From the NCBI GenBank assembly GCA_959599635.1, contig CAUGJN010000082.1:1-7920 (forward strand): 7,920 nt of DNA. Reading direction: 5' to 3'. The translations under genes were made by a program, and so were the position numbers. A model generated the notes under the pieces. That model did no database searches, was not told the DNA's origin, and worked only from the letters and a program-made list of their open reading frames with translations. Shown here in pieces: positions 1 through 6,849 of this stretch (position 1 is the first letter of the stretch; each line of letters opens with the position of its first letter). This stretch comes from an uncultured Collinsella sp. GTDB taxonomy: Bacteria; Actinomycetota; Coriobacteriia; Coriobacteriales; Coriobacteriaceae.

Positions 1-513
1 TCGCACTGGCAGCAGCTGAGCTGCGCCATTCAGGACGGCGTTCGCTGCCGCATCTCGTATCGCTCGATGGACGATGCACGGCCACGCGAGCGTCTGGTCG
101 ACCCCTTGCGCATTACGGCAAACGGCGACCAAACATACCTGATTGCCTGGGACATCGCGGTCGATGAGCAGCGCACCTATCGCATGGATAAAATCGAGGG
201 ACTCGCCTTGACGGAAGACTCCGTCGTGCCTCACGTACCGGACGTTGCATCCCTCCACGATTCCCTTGCCCGGACGCAGCGTAGCGCAAAGCTCTTGATG
301 CCATTCGATATGGCGGAGCATCTGGACTGGGCCGGCATCACCCTCATCGAGCGCAGCGGGACAGACATGGCAACGGCAACCGTACATTACGGCTCCGAGC
401 GTTGGCTGCTGAGCCAGATAATCGCAGCGGGCGGGGCCATCCGCATCTTGGATGACCCCGCCCTGTCAGAGCGTCTGTGCGATATGGCAAAATCCCTCGT
501 CTGTCCGCTTTAG
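1..513 (+). CDS. WYL-domain transcriptional regulator, 3' part (5' end outside window)
   Basis: The reading frame is open from base 1 and gives 170 residues before the TAG stop at 511-513, so the N-terminus, where a helix-turn-helix domain normally sits, lies upstream. The visible part begins in the WYL domain: an 'LSCAIQDGVRCRISYRS' strand, a conserved 'RLVDPLRI' stretch, then 'TYLIAWD', which is the local form of the W-Y-L motif with T in place of W, and 'RTYRMDKIEGL', the usual R-x-F/Y-R-x-D-R/K-I ending. The last ~75 residues match the WCX extension, with 'RWLLSQIIAAGGAIRILDDPALSERL'. WYL proteins are generally DNA-binding regulators whose WYL domain senses a ligand, in several cases nucleic acid, and many respond to DNA damage or phage. 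The target of this one is not visible. It converges on dinG, with overlapping stop codons. A start at the in-frame ATG at 67 is unlikely because it would cut the WYL fold. Family assignment is firm; the exact role is unknown. Confidence 0.85.
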   Translation, partial: SHWQQLSCAIQDGVRCRISYRSMDDARPRERLVDPLRITANGDQTYLIAWDIAVDEQRTYRMDKIEGLALTEDSVVPHVPDVASLHDSLARTQRSAKLLMPFDMAEHLDWAGITLIERSGTDMATATVHYGSERWLLSQIIAAGGAIRILDDPALSERLCDMAKSLVCPL

Positions 514-3404
514 CGGCGCCGCTCGTGGCGTGCGCGCCACAGCTGTAGATAATGCCCGATTTGTGCCGACTCGATGCGCTGATAGGAACTCGTGGGCAGC
601 GACGTCAAGAATTTCTTGCCGTAGCCCTTCGTTACCAGGCGCGGGTCGGCCAAGATGAGTACGCCACAATCGGTCGATGAGCGAATGAGGCGACCGGCTG
701 CCTGCTTGACCTCGAGCACGGCCTCGGGCAGCGAATAGCGCGCCCAAGCGCGGTCTTCGCGCAGATTGCGCTCGCATGAGAGCGGGTCCGTGGGGCTCGA
801 GAACGGCAGCTTGGGGATGATGACGCAGCGCAGCGTCTCGCCGCTGGCGTCAAACCCTTCCCAAAAGGCCTTAAGCGCAAAGAGCGACGAGGTCGGTTCG
901 TTGATAAAGCGATCGCGCAGGCGACGAGGAGACGAGTTGCGCTGCTGGCAGTTGAGTTCCAGGCCCGCACGAGCCATCTTGGGCTCGACGCGAGCGTACA
1001 GCTCCTCCATGTCACGCCTGTTGGTGAACAGTGTGAGCACCGAGCCGCCCATGGCAAGATGAGCGTCGACCAGCACGCGCTCGAGCGCCGAAAGATAGCC
1101 TTCGCGGTCGCGTGGATCGGGAATATCCCCAGCCACGACCACGGCCATATTCGAATCGAAGTCGTAGCTCGAATCCAAGTGCAGCGACGATGATGTCGAG
1201 GCACCGATGCGATCGAGGCCGACGGCGTGGTTAAAGTGCTCAAAACTCTTGGAAACCGTCATGGTCGCCGATGCAAAGATAGCCGTGTGGACCTCGGGCA
1301 GCCACTCGGTTGCCAAGGCCTCGCCAATATCGATGCGCTCCGCGGTCATCGACTCGCCGCCGGCACGCAGCCTGCGATTGACTTGCAACGAGTACACGTA
1401 GTGTTCGTCGGCGCCATCAATGATGAGCTTGAGGTTCTCGGCCAGCTCATGCAGGCGGCGCGAGATATCACCCAGGTCCACAACGACCTCGGGCTTGTCG
1501 GCGGCAACGGCTTGTACCAGTGCGTCGACGCTCTTGTCAGCTTGTTCCAATGCGTCGATGGCAGTGTAGGCCGACTGTAAGAAATCATGCCAGTCGTCAG
1601 ATTCGCGCAGCTCGGGGCCAATCCATAGGTTCGCATTGTCATAGCCCCCGCGGGCACGGCGGCCAAGCTCGCGAACGCCGTCAAACACATCGGCAATCGC
1701 CATGCTCGCACGTACAACCGTCGACGTCGCCTTGGCGGTAAGACCCAGGTAGAGCGTAGAGCCCTCCGAGGTTGCCAAATCGCGGGAAACCTGGCTCAGC
1801 GCACCGGTGCTCGAGCCACCCAGGCGCTCAAACAGAACGCGCGATTCATCCGCCGACACCACGCGCGCCCATTGACGGCGCGCCTCGCGCTCGATGGAGT
1901 GGGCCTCATCGATCACCCAGTGACGAATCGGGGGCAAGATTCTGCCCTCGGCCGCAACATTGCGGAACAGCAGGGAATGGTTGGTGACCACCACATCGGC
2001 ATGCGCCGCGCGACGGCGGGCACCGTGGACCAGGCATTTATCGGGAAAAAACGGGCATAGGCGACGGGCGCATTCGCGCGACGCCGTCGTAAAGTCGGGA
2101 CGGTTGACGCTGCGCCAGCGAATACCGAGCGAGTCGAGGTCGCCATCGGCCGACTGACACACGTACGCCATGATGACCGCGACTGCCGTAAGCGTGTCGG
2201 CAGGATCACGCTTAGTCGTAATTTCGACTTGGCCGCGGCTCATGCGCTCAAGCTTGCGCAAGCATGGATAGTGGTCATAGCCCTTAAGGGCGCAAAACGA
2301 TAGGCCTCCGTCCAGCTGCTCGGCAAGTTTGGGCAGCTCATGATACATGAGCTGGTCGGCAAGATTATTCGATTTGGTCGCGATACCAACCGTGATGTTG
2401 TTACGGCGCGCGGCCTCGGCAAAAGGCACCAGGTAAGCCATCGATTTGCCGACGCCCGTCCCCGCCTCAATCACGCGATGCGTTCCCGTAACGAGTGCGT
2501 CACGAACCTCGAGCGCCATCGCAATCTGCTCATCGCGCGGCTCGTACGTGGGATACATGCGATTAACCAGGCCGCCCGGGGCATAGTCCGCCTCGATTTC
2601 CTCGCGGCTCGGCATCTTAAGGACCGGTAGCTCGTCCGCATCAACGCGATCATCGGCCCGATCGGCCTTGAGTACGTCGGCGCGGGCGGCGCTGAGAGAG
2701 AAGATGGAACCGGGGTTCTGTCCCGCCAAGAAGGAGAAGATGGGACGATAGGACCAGGGTACGTCGGGGTGCATGTCGGCCAGGCGCGCCATTAAGCCCT
2801 GAGGCAAGTCGGTGAGCGCCACGAGCAACACGCGCCACACACCACACAGGGCGTCGACATCGGCGTTGGCGCGGTGCGACACCGAGTCGCAGCCAAACAG
2901 GTCGGCCATAAAAGACAGCTTATGCGAGACCAGGCGCGGAAGCGCGATGCGCGACAGTGCCAGCGAATCGATCCAGATGTCACTGACGTTGACGCCGCCC
3001 TTGACCGATTCGATGAACGATCGGTCAAACGTGGCGTTATGCGCGATGACAGGGCAGCCACCCACAAAGTCGGCGAGCGCCGCGACAGCCTCGACAGCCG
3101 ACGGGGCATCCGCCACATCGGCGTTCGTAATACTCGTGAGCTCGGTAATCTCTGCAGGAATCAGCTGCTTGGGATGCACGAAGGTATCGAAGCGATCGAC
3201 GATCTCGCGGCCCGAAAGACGGGCCGCCGAGATCTCGATAAGCTCGTTGTCCTGCACCGAAAGACCCGTGGTCTCGGTATCGAGGACGATAACATCTTCC
3301 TCGATGAGACCAAACGCTTGGGTTTTGGCGCGCTCGGCAAGCGTGGCATAAGAATCGATGACAAACTGCGGCGTTCCCGACGAAACAGCGTCCTTGATTA
3401 GCAT
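510..3404 (-). CDS. dinG: DinG-family ATP-dependent DNA helicase with N-terminal DEDDh exonuclease domain
   Basis: This 964-residue protein is a fusion. Residues ~36-195 form a DnaQ-like 3'-5' exonuclease: Exo I 'LDTETTG' (D42, E44), Exo II 'HNATFD' (D127) and Exo III with H177 and D182, so all DEDDh metal and catalytic residues are present. Residues ~275-950 are an XPD/DinG superfamily 2 helicase: 'EAGTGVGKS' (Walker A, 313-321), 'VIDEAH' (497-502), 'IFASATM' (709-715), 'AFWEGFD' (846-852) and the motif VI 'QAAGRLIR' (901-908). Cysteines C381, C445, C450 and C457 have the spacing of the DinG/XPD iron-sulfur cluster. Such proteins act on DNA or DNA-RNA structures in repair and replication; the substrate here cannot be read from sequence. 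The ATG at 3404 lies inside the end of ddl (7-base overlap, ATGCTAA) and has no clear Shine-Dalgarno, so translation is probably coupled to ddl. The TAA stop overlaps the stop of the convergent WYL gene. Confidence 0.93.
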   Translation of the reverse strand: MLIKDAVSSGTPQFVIDSYATLAERAKTQAFGLIEEDVIVLDTETTGLSVQDNELIEISAARLSGREIVDRFDTFVHPKQLIPAEITELTSITNADVADAPSAVEAVAALADFVGGCPVIAHNATFDRSFIESVKGGVNVSDIWIDSLALSRIALPRLVSHKLSFMADLFGCDSVSHRANADVDALCGVWRVLLVALTDLPQGLMARLADMHPDVPWSYRPIFSFLAGQNPGSIFSLSAARADVLKADRADDRVDADELPVLKMPSREEIEADYAPGGLVNRMYPTYEPRDEQIAMALEVRDALVTGTHRVIEAGTGVGKSMAYLVPFAEAARRNNITVGIATKSNNLADQLMYHELPKLAEQLDGGLSFCALKGYDHYPCLRKLERMSRGQVEITTKRDPADTLTAVAVIMAYVCQSADGDLDSLGIRWRSVNRPDFTTASRECARRLCPFFPDKCLVHGARRRAAHADVVVTNHSLLFRNVAAEGRILPPIRHWVIDEAHSIEREARRQWARVVSADESRVLFERLGGSSTGALSQVSRDLATSEGSTLYLGLTAKATSTVVRASMAIADVFDGVRELGRRARGGYDNANLWIGPELRESDDWHDFLQSAYTAIDALEQADKSVDALVQAVAADKPEVVVDLGDISRRLHELAENLKLIIDGADEHYVYSLQVNRRLRAGGESMTAERIDIGEALATEWLPEVHTAIFASATMTVSKSFEHFNHAVGLDRIGASTSSSLHLDSSYDFDSNMAVVVAGDIPDPRDREGYLSALERVLVDAHLAMGGSVLTLFTNRRDMEELYARVEPKMARAGLELNCQQRNSSPRRLRDRFINEPTSSLFALKAFWEGFDASGETLRCVIIPKLPFSSPTDPLSCERNLREDRAWARYSLPEAVLEVKQAAGRLIRSSTDCGVLILADPRLVTKGYGKKFLTSLPTSSYQRIESAQIGHYLQLWRARHERRR

Positions 3405-4363
3405 GCAACGCCCGCTCGACGAAGCCCCATGCGAATCAGGCTGTCACAGACCTGGGGGAACGTCATGTCATCGGTGTGGCGAATCTCATCCGGATACAGC
3501 GACGTATCAGTCATGCCGGGAATCGTGTTGGTCTCGAGGATAACGGGGCCGTCCTCGCTCACGATAAAGTCGCTGCGCGAGATACCCAGGCAGCCGAGTG
3601 CCTTATGGGCAGCACAAGCAAGCTCCTGGGCACGAGCGTAGTTCTCGGGCGAAATCTGCGCCGGAATGCGATGGATGTCCGTAGGGTCGACATACTTCAC
3701 GTCCAGATCGTAGAACTCGCAGTCCTCGGGCTTACGGATCTCGACAATCGGCAGAGCGCGCACGTCATCCTCGCCGTATACGCCGACGGTGATCTCGGTA
3801 CCTTCGATACACTTCTCGACCAGCACTTTGTCGCCAAACTCAAACGCCTTGGCGATGGCCGCGGGCAGCTCGGATGGCTCGTGGACCAGGGAGATGCCAT
3901 AGCTGGAGCCGTTAACGGCCGGCTTCACAAAGCAGCGCTCGCCACAAACCTCGACGATACGATCGATATCGACTTCATCGCCTACTTCGAGCGCAAGGCC
4001 GGGGGCAACGGGAATGCCCGCCTTGGCGTACAGGAGCTTCGAGACCTCCTTGTCGGCTCCGCAGGCGCTCGCGAGCACGCCCGAGGCCGTGTAGGGGATA
4101 CCCAGGGTCTCCATGGCACCCTGCATGGCACCATCCTCACCGCCGGCGCCGTGCATGGCGATAAATGCCACGTCGAAACCACCGGTCGCCATGGTTACCA
4201 TAAAATCATCGGCAGCCGTGTCGAGCAGCTTCACCGAAGTGTAGCCGGCCTCCTTCAAGGCCGCCACGACGTTCTTTCCCGAATTGAGCGAAATCTCGCG
4301 CTCGGCGGAATGACCGCCCGCCAAGACCGCTACGTGCATGTTCTCTAGGCTTTTACCCGGCAT
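3398..4363 (-). CDS. ddl: D-alanine--D-alanine ligase
   Basis: This ATP-grasp enzyme joins two D-alanines in the cytoplasm to make the dipeptide that ends the peptidoglycan stem. At 321 residues it has normal family length. Signatures in order: 'GGHSAEREISLNSG' (16-29, with E21 matching the first-site glutamate), 'HGAGGEDGAMQG' (71-82), 'CFVKPAVNGSSYGIS' (144-158, ATP lysine K147 and serine loop S153/S154), 'VLVEKCIEGTEITVGV' (180-195), the omega-loop 'FYDLDVKY' ending in K223-Y224, and 'DFIVSEDGPVILETNTIPGMT' with D265, E277, N279 and then S288-L289. The K-Y omega-loop is the D-Ala-D-Ala type rather than the D-lactate type, so ordinary glycopeptide-sensitive precursors are expected (inference). 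The chosen ATG at 4363 has a strong GAGGAGGAG ribosome site 7 bases upstream; a second Met at residue 9 has a poorer one. It is the first gene of an operon with dinG, and divergent from rlmN. Confidence 0.95.
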   Translation of the reverse strand: MPGKSLENMHVAVLAGGHSAEREISLNSGKNVVAALKEAGYTSVKLLDTAADDFMVTMATGGFDVAFIAMHGAGGEDGAMQGAMETLGIPYTASGVLASACGADKEVSKLLYAKAGIPVAPGLALEVGDEVDIDRIVEVCGERCFVKPAVNGSSYGISLVHEPSELPAAIAKAFEFGDKVLVEKCIEGTEITVGVYGEDDVRALPIVEIRKPEDCEFYDLDVKYVDPTDIHRIPAQISPENYARAQELACAAHKALGCLGISRSDFIVSEDGPVILETNTIPGMTDTSLYPDEIRHTDDMTFPQVCDSLIRMGLRRAGVAC

Positions 4364-4448
4364 GGGCAGACTCCTCCTCTATAATTTCTGCAGCTGATAC
4401 CATATTGTAGCGATACCCTCAACGTTTCCCCAAAATCGAAAGGCTTCC
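4364..4448. promoter_or_regulatory. Divergent ddl / rlmN promoter region
   Basis: These 85 bases separate two divergent start codons and must carry both promoters. For ddl on the minus strand a candidate reads TTGGGG (4433-4428), an 18-base spacer, then TACAAT (4409-4404), giving a leader of roughly 35 bases; both boxes depart from consensus. For rlmN I see only an isolated TATAAT at 4380-4385 without a convincing -35 at proper spacing, so its promoter is not assigned. The ddl ribosome site (4371-4379) and the rlmN site GAAAGG (4438-4443) lie at the two ends. No operator-like palindrome stands out. Confidence 0.5.
4371..4379 (-). promoter_or_regulatory. ddl ribosome binding site
   Basis: On the minus strand this reads GAGGAGGAG, ending 7 bases before the ATG at 4363. 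Its strength and spacing decide in favour of this start over the Met eight codons further in. Confidence 0.75.
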
Positions 4449-5501
4449 ATGAATCCCAGGACTAAATCTCAGGACATTCGCGACTTGAGCCAAAACGATA
4501 TTCGCGAGCTCGTGGCTGAACTTGGCCAGCCCGCCTTCCGCGCGAAGCAGCTCATCGAATGGGTCTTTGAGAAGAACGTTTGTTCGTTTGACGATATGAC
4601 CAACCTTCCCAAGGCTTTTCGCGAGCAGCTTAAAGAGGCTTTTGCCTTTGACACGCCGACCGAGCTCACCAAGCAGGTGTCTAAGGATGGCTCTCGCAAG
4701 TATCTGCTCGAGTACCACGACGGCATTTCCGTCGAGACCGTTGGCATGCCCCGTCGCAACAAGCTTTCCGTCTGCGTTTCCACCCAGGCAGGCTGTGGCA
4801 TGGGCTGCGCCTTTTGCGCCACCGGCCTTAACGGCCTCAAGCGCTCGCTGACAGCTCAGGAGATCGTCGACCAGGTGCTTCATGTATCTAACGACTTTGG
4901 CGAGCGTGCCACGAGCGTTGTCTTCATGGGCCAGGGCGAGCCGTTTGCCAACTACGACGAGGTTCTCAAGGCGTTGCGAATCCTCAACGACCCCGACGGC
5001 ATCGGTATCGGCGCCCGTCACCTCACCGTCTCTACCAGCGGTGTTATTCCTGGCATTCGCAAGTTTGCGGATATTCCCGAGCAGTTTACGCTCGCCGTGT
5101 CGCTGCATTCCGCCATCCAGTCGACGCGCAATAAGCTTATGCCCGGTGTTAAGAAGTACACGCTGCTCCGCCTGCACGAGGCACTTCAGCTCTACACCGA
5201 GAAGACGGGCCGACGCCCGACCTATGAGTATGCCATGATCGAAGGCGCCAACGATACGAATCCCGAGATGCAGGCACTCTGCGACTTCTGCGAGGGAACG
5301 CTGTGCCACGTTAACTTGATTCAGCTTAACGACATTGAGGGCAGCCCGCTCAAACCGTCTCCGATTCATAAGGTCGAGGATCTTCAGCGCCGCCTTGAGT
5401 CTCGTGGCATCGAGACCACGATCCGTAATTCTCGTGGCAATGACATTGATGCCGCCTGTGGTCAGCTGAAGCAACGTTTCAAGGTTCAGAAGAACGCATA
5501 G
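4449..5501 (+). CDS. rlmN: Dual-specificity 23S rRNA / tRNA adenine-C2 methyltransferase (radical SAM)
   Basis: RlmN methylates C2 of A2503 in 23S rRNA and of A37 in some tRNAs, using SAM, a 4Fe-4S cluster and a methylated cysteine on the protein. This protein is 350 residues, the usual length. The radical-SAM cluster motif is C116-x3-C120-x2-C123 within 'AGCGMGCAFCATG'. The SAM-binding 'GQGEP' is at 161-165, with 'STSG' at 195-198 and 'SLHS' at 218-221. The C-terminal 'DIDAACGQL' carries C337, the equivalent of the cysteine that takes the methyl group, so both mechanistic sites are intact. The N-terminal ~100 residues form the accessory RNA-recognition domain, including the family-typical 'PAFRAKQLIEWVF'. 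The ATG at 4449 has GAAAGG 5 bases upstream. It is transcribed alone, divergent from ddl, and ends in a strong terminator. Cfr, the C8-methylating resistance relative, is less likely because the RlmN features and length fit throughout and the context is housekeeping. Confidence 0.95.
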   Translation: MNPRTKSQDIRDLSQNDIRELVAELGQPAFRAKQLIEWVFEKNVCSFDDMTNLPKAFREQLKEAFAFDTPTELTKQVSKDGSRKYLLEYHDGISVETVGMPRRNKLSVCVSTQAGCGMGCAFCATGLNGLKRSLTAQEIVDQVLHVSNDFGERATSVVFMGQGEPFANYDEVLKALRILNDPDGIGIGARHLTVSTSGVIPGIRKFADIPEQFTLAVSLHSAIQSTRNKLMPGVKKYTLLRLHEALQLYTEKTGRRPTYEYAMIEGANDTNPEMQALCDFCEGTLCHVNLIQLNDIEGSPLKPSPIHKVEDLQRRLESRGIETTIRNSRGNDIDAACGQLKQRFKVQKNA

Positions 5502-5520
5502 GGGAGTCAGTGCCCCATAA

Positions 5521-5536
5521 CGTTTCATGTGAAACA
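5521..5536. other. parS: parS-like site, one-to-two mismatch variant
   Basis: The sequence CGTTTCATGTGAAACA matches the canonical TGTTTCACGTGAAACA at 14 of 16 positions; the differences are the first base and a C-to-T change at the central CG. The inner GTTTCA and TGAAAC half-sites are intact. It lies 20 bases after the rlmN stop and 5 bases before the rlmN terminator stem, about 2.2 kb from the three exact sites on the other side of parAB. Binding by ParB is inferred; bacterial parS sites do tolerate some variation, but the central C-G step matters and affinity could be reduced. Confidence 0.55.
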
Positions 5537-5540
5537 TCCG

Positions 5541-5575
5541 ACAGCCCCGGTTGCAGATAATGCAACCGGGGCTGT
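5541..5575 (+). terminator. Intrinsic terminator of rlmN
   Basis: A perfect 15-base-pair stem (arms 5541-5555 and 5561-5575, centred on GCCCCGGTTGCA) closes a 5-base loop GATAA. It is followed by a T-rich tail TTCATTTGTATT on the + strand. The tail is interrupted but the stem is long and GC-rich. The minus-strand side has no T-rich tail, so it serves rlmN. Confidence 0.85.
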
Positions 5576-5638
5576 TTCATTTGTATTCATACTATTGGAT
5601 TTGATTTACGTAAGCCTTATTTTATAGCCAAAATTAGA

Positions 5639-5668
5639 GGCCCTTGTCTCATGAATCAGACAAGGGCC
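5639..5668 (-). terminator. Intrinsic terminator of the parAB operon
   Basis: A perfect 11-base-pair stem, GGCCCTTGTCT paired with AGACAAGGGCC, closes an 8-base loop. Read on the minus strand it is followed by TCTAATTTT and preceded by a run of six T's, while the + strand side lacks a T tract. It lies about 30 bases past the stop of the last par-operon gene. Together with the rlmN terminator it separates two converging transcripts. Confidence 0.8.
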
Positions 5669-5687
5669 CCTTCAAAAAAGGCAAGTA

Positions 5688-5707
5688 ATTGTTAGGTACC
5701 TAATAAT
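5688..5707. repeat. Near-perfect palindrome over the stop codon of the small YtxH-like gene
   Basis: The core TTAGGTACCTAA (5692-5703) is a perfect 12-base palindrome, and the dyad extends to 5688-5707 with a single G/T mismatch pair. It has no loop, so it resembles a dimeric protein site rather than an RNA hairpin. It covers the TAG stop (5702-5700). No known binding motif is recognised. Confidence 0.4.
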
Positions 5708-5954
5708 CAACATTTTCCCACTGATGGTTAACCCAGTCTTGGTTAATCTTGGGATTCTTAGTCACCTGTGCAGTGCGCATGGCGACATCTTCGGTCATCA
5801 CATCCATTTTCTTCTTAGATGTATCGACGATATCCTGAGCTCCACGCATCAGTTGACCGCGAAGTTCATCATCTGTCGCAAGCTTATAGCCTGCAAAAGC
5901 ACCAGCGGCGACGGTGGTTGCCAACGCAATGGCCGTGAGAATCTTATTCTTCAT
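5700..5954 (-). CDS. Small YtxH-like protein with one N-terminal membrane segment
   Basis: I cannot name this gene; it encodes 84 residues. A short basic head (MKNK) precedes a hydrophobic, Ala/Gly-rich segment (residues ~5-24). Next come 'GYKLATDDELRGQLMRG' and a charged, probably helical region up to about residue 66, then a polar tail ending 'NHQWENVDY'. The pattern of a small-residue membrane helix followed by 'GYxLA..DELR' and an amphipathic helix resembles the YtxH family, which has no defined biochemical function. An A-F-A-G at the end of the hydrophobic stretch could instead be a signal-peptidase site, so secretion is possible. The ATG at 5954 is chosen over a TTG at 5972 because AGGAGG sits 6 bases upstream of the ATG. 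The start overlaps the end of parB by 11 bases, so expression is likely coupled to parB. It is the last gene before the operon terminator. Confidence 0.8.
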   Translation of the reverse strand: MKNKILTAIALATTVAAGAFAGYKLATDDELRGQLMRGAQDIVDTSKKKMDVMTEDVAMRTAQVTKNPKINQDWVNHQWENVDY

Positions 5955-6849
5955 CCTGATCCTCCTGCCCAAATTGAATCATTTCGCCAAGGATACGGGA
6001 GAGCTCCTCTTCATCTTTGAACTCAATTTCAATTTTGTTTTTGCCACGCGAGCTCTTCACGCGTACGTTCGTGTTAAATACTTGACGAAGTACTCGAGCG
6101 GCCTTTTTAAATGACTGAGGTGTTGCTGGCCTCGGAGTCCTTGGCGTCTCTCCGGCAGAAAACAACGGAGCAAGATTTTCTGTCGCTCTAACGGAAAGGC
6201 CTTCTGCGACAACCTTCTCAGCAAGTCGAATCCTTGCATCTTCATATGGAACTGCGAGAATTGCTCTCGCATGGCCCGCAGTAAGTTTGCCCTCGAAAAT
6301 CATCTGCTGTACGACTTCTGGAAGATCTAACAAACGAAGTGAATTTGTAATTGCAGAACGAGACTTACTGACAGCCTTTGATAATGCCTCCTGCGTCATG
6401 CCGCTGGCATCAATGAGCTGACGATAACCCTTCGCCTCTTCGACGGGATTCAAATCAGTACGCTGAAGATTTTCGATAAGAGCAAGAGCGAGCATTTCCT
6501 CATCATTAACTTCTTTAATGATGACAGGCAGTTCTTCAAGACCAGCAAGCTTTGACGCCTGGTAACGACGCTCACCCGCGATAATCTCATAGCCGTTTCC
6601 ATGTTTGCGAACCAAAAGCGGCTGCAAAACGCCGTGTTCTTGGATTGACTCGCTCAACTCGCGAAGTTCAGTTTCGTTAAAGTGTATTCGAGGCTGATTA
6701 GGGTTGGGAACGATATCCTCAATGGGCAGTTTTGTTTCAGAAGCGGCTTTTGAAGCCGATGCAGCCGAACCACCAGTCTCATACTCGGCCTCTGAGACCA
6801 AAGCATTGAGTCCACGTCCCAATCCGCCACGTTTCTTTGCACTAGGCAC
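5944..6849 (-). CDS. parB: Chromosome partitioning protein ParB (Spo0J), CTP-dependent parS-binding clamp
   Basis: ParB loads at parS, spreads as a CTP-gated clamp and recruits ParA and SMC to segregate origins. This 301-residue protein has the full layout. The N-terminal 'GGLGRGLNAL' (8-17) is the short conserved stretch that contacts ParA. The CTP-binding domain follows, with 'LPIEDIVPNPNQPR' (41-54), 'GVLQPLLVR' (73-81), 'GERRYQAS' (92-99) and 'ENLQRTDLNPVEEA' (126-139). A helix-turn-helix for parS lies around 153-175 ('LSKAVSKSRSAITNSLRLL'), and a C-terminal dimer domain at ~245-293 is preceded by a Pro-rich linker (~232-244). The start is a GTG at 6849, 8 bases inside the end of parA, with GAGGTG 7 bases upstream. 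The three exact parS sites upstream of parA are its expected targets. Its gene end overlaps the next small gene. Confidence 0.96.
   Translation of the reverse strand: MPSAKKRGGLGRGLNALVSEAEYETGGSAASASKAASETKLPIEDIVPNPNQPRIHFNETELRELSESIQEHGVLQPLLVRKHGNGYEIIAGERRYQASKLAGLEELPVIIKEVNDEEMLALALIENLQRTDLNPVEEAKGYRQLIDASGMTQEALSKAVSKSRSAITNSLRLLDLPEVVQQMIFEGKLTAGHARAILAVPYEDARIRLAEKVVAEGLSVRATENLAPLFSAGETPRTPRPATPQSFKKAARVLRQVFNTNVRVKSSRGKNKIEIEFKDEEELSRILGEMIQFGQEDQDEE
5961..5966 (-). promoter_or_regulatory. Ribosome binding site of the YtxH-like gene, inside parB
   Basis: AGGAGG on the minus strand, 6 bases before the ATG at 5954 and within the last codons of parB. It fixes the start of the small gene and shows that this overlapping frame is translated. 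Confidence 0.75.

Noticed and set aside
525..540. Hairpin GTGGCG-TGCG-CGCCAC past the WYL stop, as a terminator
   Set aside because: The stem is only 6 base pairs, there is no T tract, and it is part of the coding sequence for the Arg-rich end of DinG.
632..1243. Several 60-200-codon frames overlapping dinG in other frames
   Set aside because: Ser/Arg/Ala-rich translations typical of out-of-frame high-GC sequence, without ribosome sites or domains.
3476..4348. Open frame of 290 codons antisense to ddl
   Set aside because: Low-complexity shadow translation with no motif; ddl on the other strand is fully supported by active-site residues.
4419..5537. Open frame of 372 codons antisense to the whole of rlmN, starting inside the parS-like site
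   Set aside because: It mirrors the rlmN codons, has no recognisable domain and crosses the rlmN start region; a long shadow frame is expected opposite a high-GC gene.
5955..5972. Upstream TTG start giving six more residues (MGRRIR) for the YtxH-like protein
   Set aside because: The AGGAGG lies between this TTG and the ATG at 5954 with ideal spacing to the ATG, so the ATG is the start.
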